Shown here: positions 36,804 to 46,625 of the stretch, piece by piece
Numbering within the stretch: position 1 is the stretch's first letter
Layout of the letters: each line of letters starts with the position of its first letter
Assembly (NCBI GenBank): GCA_022843945.1
Contig: JALHMR010000039.1
Location: 1-48,994 of the forward strand
From: Rhodospirillaceae bacterium
Lineage (GTDB): Bacteria; Pseudomonadota; Alphaproteobacteria; CACIAM-22H2
Reading direction: 5' to 3'
Length of the DNA stretch: 48,994 bases
Program-made: the position numbers and the translations under genes
The notes under the pieces: model-generated
The model's input: the letters and a program-made list of their open reading frames with translations, nothing else
Told to the model about the DNA's origin: nothing
The model's database searches: none

Positions 36804-37637
36804 ATGTTCCGGATCGGTGAATTCTCCCAGATCGCGCGAGTCAGCGGGCGCCTGCTGCGCTACTACGACAGCATCGGTCTGCTGCGGCCAAAGCATACCG
36901 ACCCCTCCACCGGTTATCGCTACTACAGCGCCAGCCAGCTGGCCCGGCTCAATCAGATCCTGGCCCTGAAGGATCTCGGCCTGTCGCTCGACCAAGTCGC
37001 GCGGCTGCTCAATGACAAAGTCTCGGCGGACGAAATCCGTGGCATGCTCACCCTGAAGAAGGCCGAGCTTGAGCGCACGCTGAATGAAGAGGCAGTGCGC
37101 CTGCGCCACATCGAATCGCGTCTGCGCCAGATCGAGGAACAGGGGTCGCTGGCCAACTACGACGTCGTGGTCAAATCGGTCCCGGCGCAGCCCTACCTTT
37201 CGGCGCGCGCCACCTTCCCGCAGTTCGGCGATGTGATCGCGACGCTCCGCCAGGTGGTTCACGCCGCGGGCAACCGGGCCTCGGGCCCGCTCGACAACCT
37301 GGTCGTGGTCGCGCATTCGGACTTCGAGGATGAGAATCTCGACCTCGAGATCGGTTACGCGCTCGGCCGCGACGTCCGCAAGGCGGTGCCGCTCTCGCCG
37401 CAGCTCACCCTCACCGCCCGCCAGCTGCCCGCCGTGCCGACCCTGGCCACGGTCGTGCGCAGCGGCCCGGCGCCGGAACTTCACCTTGCCTTCGGTGCGC
37501 TCGGCACCTGGATGGAAGCCAATGGCTATCGCGTGGCCGGGCCTTGCCGGGAGGTCTTCCTTGAGCCGCCCTTCCAGACACCCGGCAGCGACCACGTGAC
37601 GGTCGAGATCCAGTTCCCCGTGAGCAAGGCCATCTAG
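36804..37637 (+). CDS. MerR-family regulator with GyrI-like effector domain
   Basis: The 277-residue protein starts with a MerR winged helix (FRIGEFSQIARVSGRLLRYYDSIGLL is its first 26 residues; the key Arg-Tyr-Tyr-Asp is at 19-22), then GYRYYSASQLARLNQI, a coiled coil of about residues 75-115, and a C-terminal GyrI/BmrR-like domain that usually binds hydrophobic cationic compounds. A MerR operator lies upstream. The downstream GST could be its target: it is 91 bases away and on the same strand. Confidence 0.93.
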   Translation: MFRIGEFSQIARVSGRLLRYYDSIGLLRPKHTDPSTGYRYYSASQLARLNQILALKDLGLSLDQVARLLNDKVSADEIRGMLTLKKAELERTLNEEAVRLRHIESRLRQIEEQGSLANYDVVVKSVPAQPYLSARATFPQFGDVIATLRQVVHAAGNRASGPLDNLVVVAHSDFEDENLDLEIGYALGRDVRKAVPLSPQLTLTARQLPAVPTLATVVRSGPAPELHLAFGALGTWMEANGYRVAGPCREVFLEPPFQTPGSDHVTVEIQFPVSKAI

Positions 37638-37728
37638 CGCCTCGCGCCCACCCCACCGGCAAACCGCGGCAGCGGAACGGATACGCCGTTCCGTAACGGG
37701 AGCGGCTTGCCAGAAAATGGAGAAACCG

Positions 37729-38409
37729 ATGCTGAATATCCATGGCGTGCCGATCTCGGTACACACCCGCAAGGTCATCGTCGCGGCGCTCGAGAAGAAC
37801 CTCCCCTACCAGAACGAACCTGTGATCCCGTTCAAGCCGCCGGCCGGCTGGGACCGGCTGAGCCCGACGGGCAAGATCCCGGTGATGAGCGACGGTGATT
37901 TCGAGCTGGCCGATTCTTCGGTGATCTGCGCCTATCTCGAGCGCGAGTATCCGCGTCCGCCGCTTTATCCCGCCGACACGCGCGGCCATGTCCGCGCGCT
38001 GTGGCTGGAGGAATACGCGGACGGCACGGTGTTCCGCGAGGTCATCCACGGCCTGTTCTTCCAGAACGTCATCCGGCCCAGGATACTCGGCCAGGCGATC
38101 GACAAGGCGGCGGTGGAGGCCATCCAGGTCGAGGCGATGCCGCGTGTCTTCGGCTATCTCGAGAGCCAGACCGCCGGCGACTGCCTGGTCGGCGGAAAGT
38201 TCGGCATCGCCGACCTTGCGATCGTGTCGAACCTCATCAACTACCACTACCTCGGCTACCGCATCGATTCGCGCTTTCCGAAGCTCGCTGGCTACTTCAA
38301 GGCGATGCTCCGGCGGCCGTCGATCACCAGGGCGCTGGCGGCGGAACAGCCCTTCGCGTCGGGCATGGGTCTAGACTCGCGATTCGTCGAGACGACCGTC
38401 CCGGTCTAA
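37729..38409 (+). CDS. Glutathione S-transferase-family protein
   Basis: The 226-residue protein has the thioredoxin-like N-terminal domain (ISVHTRKVIVAALEKNLPYQ, a Ser-containing active-site region), the SPTGKIPVMSDG cis-proline loop, DSSVICAYLE for the glutathione carboxylate, and a helical C-terminal domain with FGIADLAIVSNL. It probably conjugates or reduces electrophiles with glutathione. ATG 37729 with GGAGA seven bases upstream is better than ATG 37717. It may be under the MerR-family regulator encoded upstream. Confidence 0.91.
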   Translation: MLNIHGVPISVHTRKVIVAALEKNLPYQNEPVIPFKPPAGWDRLSPTGKIPVMSDGDFELADSSVICAYLEREYPRPPLYPADTRGHVRALWLEEYADGTVFREVIHGLFFQNVIRPRILGQAIDKAAVEAIQVEAMPRVFGYLESQTAGDCLVGGKFGIADLAIVSNLINYHYLGYRIDSRFPKLAGYFKAMLRRPSITRALAAEQPFASGMGLDSRFVETTVPV

Positions 38410-38419
38410 TCCCGGACGC

Positions 38420-38452
38420 GTGGAAACGGGGCCTTCGGGCCCCGTTTTCATT
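38420..38452. terminator. Bidirectional UUCG-loop terminator between GST and response regulator
   Basis: AAACGGGGCC (38424-38433) and GGCCCCGTTT (38438-38447) enclose a TTCG tetraloop. The plus strand continues with TCATTCC after four Ts. The minus strand has AAACGG at the base, so the stem ends in TTT followed by CCACG, a weaker tail. Confidence 0.82.
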
Positions 38453-38457
38453 CCCGG

Positions 38458-38871
38458 CTACAGCTTCTTCACCTGCTCGCCCACGGCATCGAGCCTGGCC
38501 TTGAGAGCGTTCAGCGAGATCGGCTTGACGAGGTAACCGTTGGGTCCGTTCTCCTTCGCGAACTTGACCGTGTCCGGCTTTGAGTCGGCGGTCAGGAAAA
38601 TCACCCCCGTGTTCCGCAGGGATGGCTGCGGGTGCTGTCTCAGCTTCTCGAGGAACTCGAGTCCGTTGATCGGGCTCATATGGATGTCGCAGAGCACGAT
38701 ATGCGGCTCCCATTCGGCGACCTTCAGCAGGCCTTCGCCGCCGTTGGTGGCTTCGGCGATGTCCTTCACGCCGATCTGCCGCAGCAGGGTGCGGGTAATG
38801 ACTCGCGTATACGCCTCGTCTTCGACGATCAGGACACGCAGGGACTTGTAGTCGACGCCGACCGTTGTCAT
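38458..38871 (-). CDS. CheY-like single-domain response regulator
   Basis: This 137-residue receiver has the acidic pair Glu17-Asp18 (VEDE), the phosphorylation site Asp62 (LCDIHM), Thr94 (FLTAD) and Lys116 (LVKPIS). It has no output domain, so it works by protein contact, as in chemotaxis or in phosphorelays. The histidine kinase gene ends 6 bases upstream on the same strand, so it is very probably the kinase's partner and can accept phosphate from its HPt domain. Confidence 0.95.
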   Translation of the reverse strand: MTTVGVDYKSLRVLIVEDEAYTRVITRTLLRQIGVKDIAEATNGGEGLLKVAEWEPHIVLCDIHMSPINGLEFLEKLRQHPQPSLRNTGVIFLTADSKPDTVKFAKENGPNGYLVKPISLNALKARLDAVGEQVKKL

Positions 38872-38877
38872 TGGGAT

Positions 38878-41800
38878 CTATGCCTTGGCTAATGCGGGTT
38901 GCAGTCGCGGCAGGGTGAGCCGTATTTCGTCGTACGCGGCGTGCAAGGGCGGCTCGAGCGCCTGGGCCGCCGGCATGTTATCGGCGTCCAGATGGTCCTG
39001 GATGGAAGCGGCCACGTCGCCGAGGCGCGTGAAGCCGGTGGAACGCGCCGCCCCTTTCAGCGAGTGCGCGGCCTCGCGGGAGGCGACCCGGTCGCCGGCG
39101 GCGAAGCCGTTCGTGACCTCGCCGATCATGTTCGGCAGGTTGTCGACGAAGTCTTTCAGGAACGACAGCGCTTCATCGTTCACGCCGCCGAATATCTCGG
39201 CCACACGCGCGACATCGAGAACCGCCGGATCAATCCCGCCGGCGCCCTTCTCCTTGGGCGCGGCCGCAGGGGCGCCGCCGCCTGACCGCCGCCGCAGCGG
39301 CAACGCCTGGGGCAGGAACTTCTCGAGAGCGTCATTCAGCGCCCGCGTATCGATCGGCTTGGTCAGGTAGCCGTCCATTCCGGCGGCCAGACACTTCTCC
39401 TCGGTGCCCGGCAGGGCATCGGCGGTGAGCGCGACGATCGGCAGCCGGCCGCCGCCTGTCCGTTCCCGGACGCGGATCTCCCCGGTAAGCTCGAACCCAT
39501 CCATGTTCGGCATGTGAAAATCGGTGAGCAGGAGCCCATGGCCCCCGCCCTCGAGCAGGCGCAGGGCTTCCACGCCGTCACCGGCGATCTCGTGCGCGAA
39601 TCCCCGCTGGTTCAGCAGCCGGTGGATGACCGTCTGGTTGGTCGTGTTGTCTTCGGCGACGAGCAGCAGCGCGCCCGCGGCTCGCGCCTCCTCGACCGAC
39701 GGCGGCGCCCAGCCGATCGCATCGTCGGCCGTCCCGGCCTCCCGATCCGCGAGGGTGGCCCGGCCGAGGGCCGCCGCCAGGACGTGCCAGAGCCGGTGCC
39801 GCCGCAGCGGCAAGGTCAGGGCCGCAAAGAATCCCCGCTGGGTGGCGGAGCTGAGCGTCGAGGACAGGCCGCGCGGCGCGAGAAGAATGACCCGGCGTTC
39901 GACGCCGCCTTCAGAGACCAGCGAGACAAGCTCCATGGTCGAGGCGACGTCGGTCCCGGCGCGCAGCAGGACGATGGGCCGGTCGCCGATGGACGAGGCA
40001 ATCGATTGTCCGGCCTCGTGCCAGAGCACATCGCTGATGCCCGCGGCTTCGAGGAGCCTGCCGAGCGTGGCCCGCCTGATTCCCTGAATGCCGATAACGG
40101 CGACCCGGGCATCGGAGATATCGATCGTCGGCTTCTCGGACACGGTGTCGAGCACGCCCAAAGGCAGCTTGAACCAGAAGGTGGAGCCGACACCGGGCGT
40201 GGACTCCACGCCGATCGTGCCGCCCATCATCTGGCAGAGGCGCTGCGAGATCGACAGGCCGAGTCCGGTGCCGCCGAACTTGCGCGCGGTGGAGTTGTCG
40301 GCCTGGGTGAAGGGCGTGAACAGGCGCGTCTGCTGCTCGGGCGTCAGCCCGATGCCGGTATCGGAGACCTTGAAGCGGAGACGTATGGTTCCGTCTTCCT
40401 GCCCAACTGGCGTGACTCTCAGCATGACGTGGCCGGTCTCGGTGAACTTCACGGCGTTACCCATCAGGTTGAGCAGGATCTGCCGCAGCCGCGTCGGGTC
40501 GCCTTTGAGCCGGTCCGGAATGGTTGGATCGAGATCGATGATCAGGCTGATGCCTTTCTCCTCGGCCCGGCTGGCGATCAGCTCTCCCGTGCCCTCGATC
40601 AGGTCGAGCAGCGAGAACGGCACGTTCTCGATCTCCAGCCGGCCCGCCTCGATCTTCGAGAAATCCAGGATGTCGTTGATGATGATCAGCAGCGTCGACG
40701 CCGATCCGCGGATCACCGCCGACATGTCGCGCTGATCCTTGCTGAGGTCGGTCTGCTCGAGCATCTCAGCCATCGACATGACGCCGTTCATCGGCGTGCG
40801 GATCTCGTGGCTCATCATCGCCAGGAAGGAGGACTTGGCCCGTGTCGCCGCTTCGGCGGCATCGCGGGCCTCGGCCAGGGCGATCTGGGTGCGCTTGCGG
40901 ACGATGACCTCGTGACGCAGCTTCGCCGCATAGGCGACGACCAGCAGCATGCCCGCGACCAGAAGCGCCAGCACGGCGATATTCCACCGCAACCGGGTAA
41001 ACGCATCGCCGACGATGGCATCGACCGGCTGGCCGACATAGACGAACATCGGCAGCTGGACAGCCTTCTCGAGCGGCAGCCGGACGCCGAGGACGTCGCG
41101 CGCGCCGTTATGGGCCCGGTAGATCTGCCCGGTCTCCTCGATGGCATGGAAGAGGACCAGGTCGTCGCTGTTGGTACGCTCGATCTTGCGGATATCCAGG
41201 CCGCCGCCGCCGACCAGGGTGTGGAGCAGGCGCGAATGGGCGATCAGGCGCCCGGTCTCGCTCCCGATGAACAGGAAGCCTTCCCTTAGAATTTCACGCC
41301 AGCGATAGTCGCGGACGACCTCGGAGAGGAACGACGCCGCGATGTCGACGCCGATCACCCCCCACACCTCTCCCCCGGGCAAGACGACCGGCATCGAGAA
41401 CGTCATGCCGATATCGCCCGACGAGGCGAGCACATAGGGATCGCTCCAGGCCGCCTCCTTGCGCTCGGCGGCGCTCTTGTACCAGGACTGCTGGCGCGGA
41501 TCGAACTCCGGCGGAGTGACGCGCGAGCGCCGCCATTCCCCCGATTCCTTGTGCCGGTGGTACCAGGAATCGCGATCGGTCGCGCGCCGGATGACATGGC
41601 GCAGCAAGTGGTCGTAGCCCATCGGCACCAGGCCGAACAGGTCGGATGGGATCACATTCTGGACCTGGAGAAACGAGCCGTCCGCCATGCCGACATGAAC
41701 GCCGATGAGATGGGGATTGGCGAGTACCGGGTGGGAGGCAACGGCAAAGAAAACCCGCTCGGCCTCGGCGAGATCGAGGTCCGGCAGATCAGCGGCGTGC

Positions 41801-42000
41801 AGCTGGTTTGCCGTCGCCACGGCCGCGAGGAAGACGCGATTGGCTTCCTTGGCAGCATCGCTAACCGCCTGGTTGAGATGGTGCTCGGCGTCATCGATCA
41901 GGGCATCCCGGGAGAGCGTGTACTGATGGAAAATGAACCCACCGCCCAAAACGAGCATCACCAGGATCGCCAGCACCGTCAATGTTGTGCGCTGGACCAT
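38878..42000 (-). CDS. Hybrid histidine kinase with periplasmic sensor, degenerate receiver, receiver and HPt
   Basis: The 1,040-residue protein begins with a membrane helix (8-25), a large periplasmic region (about 30-335) with the double-Cache pattern ([21 protein letters not shown] and [10 protein letters not shown] are its key blocks), and a second helix (343-360). Then come the kinase core with His398 ([11 protein letters not shown]), Asn515 (N-box) and DTGIGL/GGTGLGL, a degenerate receiver-like segment (about 630-745) that has no Asp at the phosphorylation place, a full receiver (778-897, Asp827, Lys881), and an HPt domain with His979 ([10 protein letters not shown]). It should pass phosphate to the adjacent CheY-like protein. 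GGAGGG supports ATG 42000. Signal unknown. Confidence 0.94.
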   Translation of the reverse strand: MVQRTTLTVLAILVMLVLGGGFIFHQYTLSRDALIDDAEHHLNQAVSDAAKEANRVFLAAVATANQLHAADLPDLDLAEAERVFFAVASHPVLANPHLIGVHVGMADGSFLQVQNVIPSDLFGLVPMGYDHLLRHVIRRATDRDSWYHRHKESGEWRRSRVTPPEFDPRQQSWYKSAAERKEAAWSDPYVLASSGDIGMTFSMPVVLPGGEVWGVIGVDIAASFLSEVVRDYRWREILREGFLFIGSETGRLIAHSRLLHTLVGGGGLDIRKIERTNSDDLVLFHAIEETGQIYRAHNGARDVLGVRLPLEKAVQLPMFVYVGQPVDAIVGDAFTRLRWNIAVLALLVAGMLLVVAYAAKLRHEVIVRKRTQIALAEARDAAEAATRAKSSFLAMMSHEIRTPMNGVMSMAEMLEQTDLSKDQRDMSAVIRGSASTLLIIINDILDFSKIEAGRLEIENVPFSLLDLIEGTGELIASRAEEKGISLIIDLDPTIPDRLKGDPTRLRQILLNLMGNAVKFTETGHVMLRVTPVGQEDGTIRLRFKVSDTGIGLTPEQQTRLFTPFTQADNSTARKFGGTGLGLSISQRLCQMMGGTIGVESTPGVGSTFWFKLPLGVLDTVSEKPTIDISDARVAVIGIQGIRRATLGRLLEAAGISDVLWHEAGQSIASSIGDRPIVLLRAGTDVASTMELVSLVSEGGVERRVILLAPRGLSSTLSSATQRGFFAALTLPLRRHRLWHVLAAALGRATLADREAGTADDAIGWAPPSVEEARAAGALLLVAEDNTTNQTVIHRLLNQRGFAHEIAGDGVEALRLLEGGGHGLLLTDFHMPNMDGFELTGEIRVRERTGGGRLPIVALTADALPGTEEKCLAAGMDGYLTKPIDTRALNDALEKFLPQALPLRRRSGGGAPAAAPKEKGAGGIDPAVLDVARVAEIFGGVNDEALSFLKDFVDNLPNMIGEVTNGFAAGDRVASREAAHSLKGAARSTGFTRLGDVAASIQDHLDADNMPAAQALEPPLHAAYDEIRLTLPRLQPALAKA

Positions 42001-42151
42001 GCGCCCTCCCCCCACGGCGCGGGATTGTGAAGGCCCGGCCCGTATTTGACAAACCTATTGCGCGGTGCGGGGCGGGCCATCTGCGCGCATTTGCGCATAT
42101 TTCGTCTGGTCACGGCAGCGCCTGGGCACGATAGCCGCTATACTGGCCGCC

Positions 42152-42706
42152 ATGTTCGATCTTGATCGCTTCATCGAGAATTGCCGCGCCGCGGTACGCG
42201 AGGATCCTACCCACAAGGCCGCGCGCGAGGTCGTCGCCCGCGCCGTATCGGAGCCCGGTTCGGTGCTCAAGGCCCTGGGCGAGCCCAGACGCGCCGAGAT
42301 CCAGAAACTCTACCGCGCCGAGGATCTGACGATCATCAACGTCATCTGGGCGCCGCGCATGACCATCATGCCCCACGATCACCGCATCTGGGCGGTGATC
42401 GGCGTCTACACCGGCCGCGAGGACAACATCTTCTGGCGCCGGCTGGAGGATCAGCCGGGCCGGGTCGAGGCCGCCGGCGCCAAGGCGCTGAGCGCGGGTG
42501 ACGCAGCGCCGCTCGGCCGCGACGTCATCCATTCGGTGACCAACCCGATCCCGCGCCTGACCGGCGCCATCCACGTCTACGGCGGCGACTTCTACGCCAC
42601 CCCGCGGAGCGAATGGGACCCCGAGACCCTGCGCGAGGCACCCTACAGCGTCGACAAGACGCTGCGCCTGTTCGAGGAAGCGAACTCCATCTACGCCAAG
42701 GCTTGA
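42152..42706 (+). CDS. Cysteine dioxygenase-like cupin
   Basis: The 184-residue protein has the cupin metal motif [18 protein letters not shown] with His75, His77 and a downstream Glu90, and a second motif with His127 (GRDVIHSV) and His141 (AIHVYGG). This pattern is that of the predicted cysteine-dioxygenase-type enzymes (double-stranded beta helix), which oxidise thiols with iron and oxygen. The specific thiol is not predictable. It starts a three-gene operon with a pirin and an acetyltransferase, 8 bases apart from the pirin start. The ATG at 42152 removes an open upstream stretch of no coding character. Confidence 0.86.
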   Translation: MFDLDRFIENCRAAVREDPTHKAAREVVARAVSEPGSVLKALGEPRRAEIQKLYRAEDLTIINVIWAPRMTIMPHDHRIWAVIGVYTGREDNIFWRRLEDQPGRVEAAGAKALSAGDAAPLGRDVIHSVTNPIPRLTGAIHVYGGDFYATPRSEWDPETLREAPYSVDKTLRLFEEANSIYAKA

Positions 42707-42714
42707 GGGCCCCG

Positions 42715-43609
<895 letters not shown>

Positions 43610-43617
<8 letters not shown>

Positions 43618-44086
43618 ATTCCGTATCACGCCGGTCGCCACGAAAGACGACCTCGCCGCCACTATCCGCCTGATCCGGGCCTACGCGGCGTCGCTGGATG
43701 TCGATCTGTCCTACCAGGATTTCGAGGCCGAGATGGCGGCCATGCCGGGAAAATACGCCCCGCCCGCCGGCGCGCTGCTGCTGGCCCGCGCGGCGGACAA
43801 TCAGGCGGTCGGCTGCGTCTGCCTGCGCCCGATCGAGCCCGAGGGCTGCTGCGAGATGAAACGCCTCTATGTCGCGCCGGCAGGTCGCGGCGCCGGGTTG
43901 GGCAAGACTCTGGTCGAGGCCGTGATCGACGAGGCGCGGCGCATCGGCTATCGCGAAATGAAGCTCGACACGCTGCCGTCGATGGCCTCGGCCAAGGTGC
44001 TCTATCGCCGGCTGGGCTTCGAGCCGACCGAGGCCTATTACGAGACGCCCGTGGTCGGCACCGCCTTCATGCGCCGCGCGCTCTAG
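43610..44086 (+). CDS. GNAT-family N-acetyltransferase with a non-canonical (AUC) start or frameshifted start
   Basis: The reading frame translates as a complete GNAT domain. Its first part, [15 protein letters not shown], followed by [20 protein letters not shown], is clearly homologous-looking N-terminal sequence of this family, then [23 protein letters not shown] and [14 protein letters not shown] for acetyl-CoA binding. The first in-frame ATG is only at 43733, which would delete about 40 residues of the domain. No ATG, GTG or TTG exists in frame before it. An ATC at 43610 (Ile-Pro-Glu-Phe-Arg) sits six bases after AAGGTG and may be the start; or ribosomes may shift +1 at CCC-TGA and make a pirin-acetyltransferase fusion. 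Substrate unknown. Confidence 0.75.
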
Positions 44087-44102
44087 TCGACCAATCAACA
44101 GT

Positions 44103-44191
44103 CGTCACCCCGGACAAGCACGCAAAGCGTGCGCGATCCGGGGTCCATCGTGCCGAAGGAACCATGGGCCCCGGCTTTCGCCGGGGTGACG
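44103..44191. repeat. Two-hairpin REP-like element with exact terminal inverted repeats
   Basis: CGTCACCCCGG (44103-44113) and CCGGGGTGACG (44181-44191) are exact 11-bp inverted repeats. Inside are a first hairpin, ACCCCGGA with TCCGGGGT (44107-44114 and 44137-44144) holding an inner GCACGC-AAA-GCGTGC, and a second hairpin, CCCCGGC-TTTC-GCCGGGG (44169-44186). It is intergenic, between converging genes, as REP-like or MITE-like units typically are. It resembles dispersed palindromes of other alphaproteobacterial genomes by memory only; I see one copy here. Confidence 0.75.
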
Positions 44192-44202
44192 ATCTGTTTC
44201 TT

Positions 44203-44221
44203 GGCTCCGCCGAGCGGAGCC
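44203..44221. repeat. 8-bp stem hairpin next to the REP-like element
   Basis: GGCTCCGC (44203-44210) and GCGGAGCC (44214-44221) pair perfectly around CGA. No T-tract follows on either strand, so it is not a standard terminator. It lies 17 bases before the peroxiredoxin stop and could still act as a transcript 3' end. Confidence 0.65.
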
Positions 44222-44237
44222 GATGCTTGCTATCGCC

Positions 44238-44897
44238 TTACTTCGGCATCGGCACGATCCGCAGGTAGGGCTTGGGCGCCTTCCAGCCCTGCGGATACTT
44301 CACCTTCGCCTGCTCGTCCGAGACCGAGCCGGCGATAATCACATCCTCGCCGTGCTTCCAGTTCACCGGCGTGGCCACCTGGTGCTTGGCCGTGAGCTGG
44401 ATGGAATCCAGCAGCCGCAGGACCTCGTCGAAGTTGCGGCCGCTGGTCATCGGATAGGTCAGCATGGCCTTGACCTTCTTGTCCGGGCCGATGATGAACA
44501 CCGAGCGCACGGTGGCGTTGTCGGCCGCCGTCCGGCCGTCCGAGGTGGTGCCCGCCCCTTCCGGCAGCATGTCGTAGAGCTTCGCCACCTTGAGCTCGGG
44601 GTCACCGATCATCGGGTAGTTGACCGTCGAGCCTTGCGTCTCCTCGATGTCCTTCGCCCATTTCGAATGGTTGGTCACCGGATCGACGCTGAGGCCGAGG
44701 ATCTTGGTCTTGCGTTTCTCGAACTCCGGCTGCAGCCGCGCCATGTAGCCCAGCTCGGTCGTGCAGACCGGCGTGAAGTCCTTCGGATGAGAGAACAGGA
44801 TCGCCCAGCCATCCCCAATCCACTGGTGGAAGTCGATCTTTCCCTGTGTCGTCTCGGCCGTGAAGTTCGGCGCTTCGGCATTGATTCGCAGTGACAT
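44238..44897 (-). CDS. 1-Cys peroxiredoxin (Prx6 type)
   Basis: The 219-residue protein has the peroxidatic Cys45 in HPKDFTPVCTTE and the Prx6-type extra C-terminal domain (VATPVNWKHGEDVI, YPQGWKAPKPYLR). No resolving Cys is obvious in the remaining sequence, so it is of the 1-Cys class, reducing peroxides with an external thiol. A ribosome site AAGGAGCAACC lies before the ATG. It is a single-gene unit, convergent with the acetyltransferase. Confidence 0.95.
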   Translation of the reverse strand: MSLRINAEAPNFTAETTQGKIDFHQWIGDGWAILFSHPKDFTPVCTTELGYMARLQPEFEKRKTKILGLSVDPVTNHSKWAKDIEETQGSTVNYPMIGDPELKVAKLYDMLPEGAGTTSDGRTAADNATVRSVFIIGPDKKVKAMLTYPMTSGRNFDEVLRLLDSIQLTAKHQVATPVNWKHGEDVIIAGSVSDEQAKVKYPQGWKAPKPYLRIVPMPK

Positions 44898-45020
44898 GTG
44901 GTTGCTCCTTTGTTGGACTGATGGAGGTGAGTTGAGTTACCAGATGGGAAACGCGGCGCCGCGCTGCCAGTACCGCCGTGTGCCAGAGCGCGACCACGGC
45001 CGTCGGATCAGTGACGACGC

Positions 45021-45332
45021 TCATGGGCGGAACCAGAATTCGATTTCCTCGGTCTCGACGGCGAAGCGCGCCGAATGCAGCGCCTGCGCCGGAACGTGAT
45101 ACCACTCGCCCAGTCCGTAGCGCATTTCACGACCATCGACGGTGATCTGCAATTCACCTTTGGTGATGACGCCCCAGTTATCGGTGTCATGGCTGTGTGG
45201 CTCGACCGCCGTGCCGGCCGGGTACATGGCAAACAGGACATCACAGTCACGCGCCGGCAGTCGATAGGCCTCAAAGCGCTCCGAGAAGCGCTCAAGGGCA
45301 CGAAACCGTTCAGGGAAATCGATCGTTCTCAT
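45021..45332 (-). CDS. Small cupin-domain protein
   Basis: The 103-residue protein is a single cupin barrel: VLFAMYPAGTAVEPHSHDTDNWG supplies the PHSH metal motif and an acidic residue (key residues His-Ser-His-Asp-Thr-Asp), and YGLGEWYHVPAQALHSARF the second motif with one His. Small cupins of this kind bind metals or small organic ligands; the role is unknown. GGAG six bases before ATG 45332 supports the start; longer frames upstream are not needed. It is divergent from a LysR-family gene with 98 bases between, so it is a likely target of that regulator. Confidence 0.85.
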   Translation of the reverse strand: MRTIDFPERFRALERFSERFEAYRLPARDCDVLFAMYPAGTAVEPHSHDTDNWGVITKGELQITVDGREMRYGLGEWYHVPAQALHSARFAVETEEIEFWFRP

Positions 45333-45430
45333 GCGAACTCCAGGGGTTGGGGGCGCGGACCTTAGGGTTTGCATTTTTGAAATAGAAGCCTCTAATATCG
45401 TGTCTCTCTCTTTCATTTTCGAATAGCTCG

Positions 45431-46357
45431 ATGGATTGGGACGACCTCAAGGTTTTTCTCGCCGTGGCCGAGGCCGGCAGCCTGGCCGGAGCCGGCCGGC
45501 GCCTGCATCTGTCGCAGGCCACAGTGTGGCGCCGGGTGCAGGGGCTCGAGCTGGCGCTCAACACGACGCTTTTCGAGCGCCGGGCCATGGGCTACGTGCT
45601 GACTCCGGCGGGCACGGTGCTGCTGCGTCGCCTCGGCGGCCTGCACGGCAAGATGGAGGCGGCCTGCCACGGCCTGAGCAACGAGATCGATGCCGCCGAT
45701 GGCGAGGTGCGCGTCACCGCACCCGAATTCGCGGGCCTGATGATCGTCGGCGGCCTCAAGGAGCTGGGGCGCCGCCATCCCCGCCTGGTCGTCGAGCTGC
45801 TGACGCGCAGCCCGATCGCCGCCCTGATGGCACGCGACGTCGACATAGCGCTGCGCATCGAGCCGATGCCGGCGGGCACCTTCGCGCTCGAGGACATCTA
45901 TCAGATCCCATTCAGCCTCTATGCAGCCCCGGCCTATATCGAACGCTTCGGCCAGCCCGTGGCGATGGACACGCTCGAAGGGCACCGGCTGATCGATTTC
46001 GACTACTCGATGGCGCATCTCGCGCCACGGCCGTGGCAGCGTTTCGCGGGCCGGGATGCGACGGTGGTCTTTCGCAGCAACAGCCCGAACTGCCGCCTCG
46101 ATGCGGCGCGCAGCGGGCTGGGTCTCGCCCTGCTCCCCGAGCCGCTGGTCGGCGACAGTGCCGGCCTGCAGCCGGTCATCGGCAGTGACGATATCGGTCA
46201 TCTGGAACTGCGCCTGTTCGTGCGGTCCGACATGCAACGCGACGCGCGCATCGGCGCCGTGCGCGATTTCCTGGCCGGCATCTTTGCGCCTTACCGGCGG
46301 GCGGGTGCGGTGAAAGGAAAGGTCGCCGGCCACCGACGCCCGACGCGCGCCGCCTGA
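45431..46357 (+). CDS. LysR-family transcriptional regulator
   Basis: The 308-residue protein starts with the LysR helix-turn-helix (DWDDLKVFLAVAEAGS, then GAGRRLHLSQATVWRRVQGLE) and has the periplasmic-binding-like effector domain from about residue 90. The Trp-Asp-Asp-Leu start and Trp in the recognition helix are of the AmpR/GcvA-like branch. It lies divergent from the small cupin gene, the usual arrangement for a LysR regulator and its target. The effector is unknown. Confidence 0.93.
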   Translation: MDWDDLKVFLAVAEAGSLAGAGRRLHLSQATVWRRVQGLELALNTTLFERRAMGYVLTPAGTVLLRRLGGLHGKMEAACHGLSNEIDAADGEVRVTAPEFAGLMIVGGLKELGRRHPRLVVELLTRSPIAALMARDVDIALRIEPMPAGTFALEDIYQIPFSLYAAPAYIERFGQPVAMDTLEGHRLIDFDYSMAHLAPRPWQRFAGRDATVVFRSNSPNCRLDAARSGLGLALLPEPLVGDSAGLQPVIGSDDIGHLELRLFVRSDMQRDARIGAVRDFLAGIFAPYRRAGAVKGKVAGHRRPTRAA

Positions 46358-46542
46358 GTCGCGCGCTTGAAGCGGAATTCGATGCCCTCCGCGACCCGCC
46401 AGGCGGCGTCCGACAGGATTCCGCCCCCGGCCGGCGGCTCCGACGCGCCGATCGTCACCTCGCAGCGCTCGCCGCGCCGGTGACGGGCCGTGAAGTCGTC
46501 GGCGAAGGTCTGAATCTGTCGGAGATGCGCGAGCCAACTCAT
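46291..46542 (-). CDS. Possible small protein overlapping the LysR gene end
   Basis: This frame encodes 83 residues from ATG 46542 (or 103 from 46602). The N-terminal half looks protein-like (SWLAHLRQIQTFADDFTARH) but the end, which overlaps the last 67 bases of the LysR gene on the other strand, is Arg/Ala-rich. Neither start has a good ribosome site. I do not recognise it. It may be real but poorly supported. Confidence 0.35.
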   Translation of the reverse strand: MSWLAHLRQIQTFADDFTARHRRGERCEVTIGASEPPAGGGILSDAAWRVAEGIEFRFKRATQAARVGRRWPATFPFTAPARR

Positions 46543-46625
46543 ACCGGCAACGCTAGGCCCGGCGCCGACATCTGTCCGATATATGGAAGCGGAATAGTTC
46601 ATACGTTTTCAGTATGCCTCTACCG

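Noticed and set aside
44860-45099. 79-codon open frame on + over the peroxiredoxin start
   Set aside because: It begins inside the peroxiredoxin gene on the opposite strand and has no domain or ribosome site.
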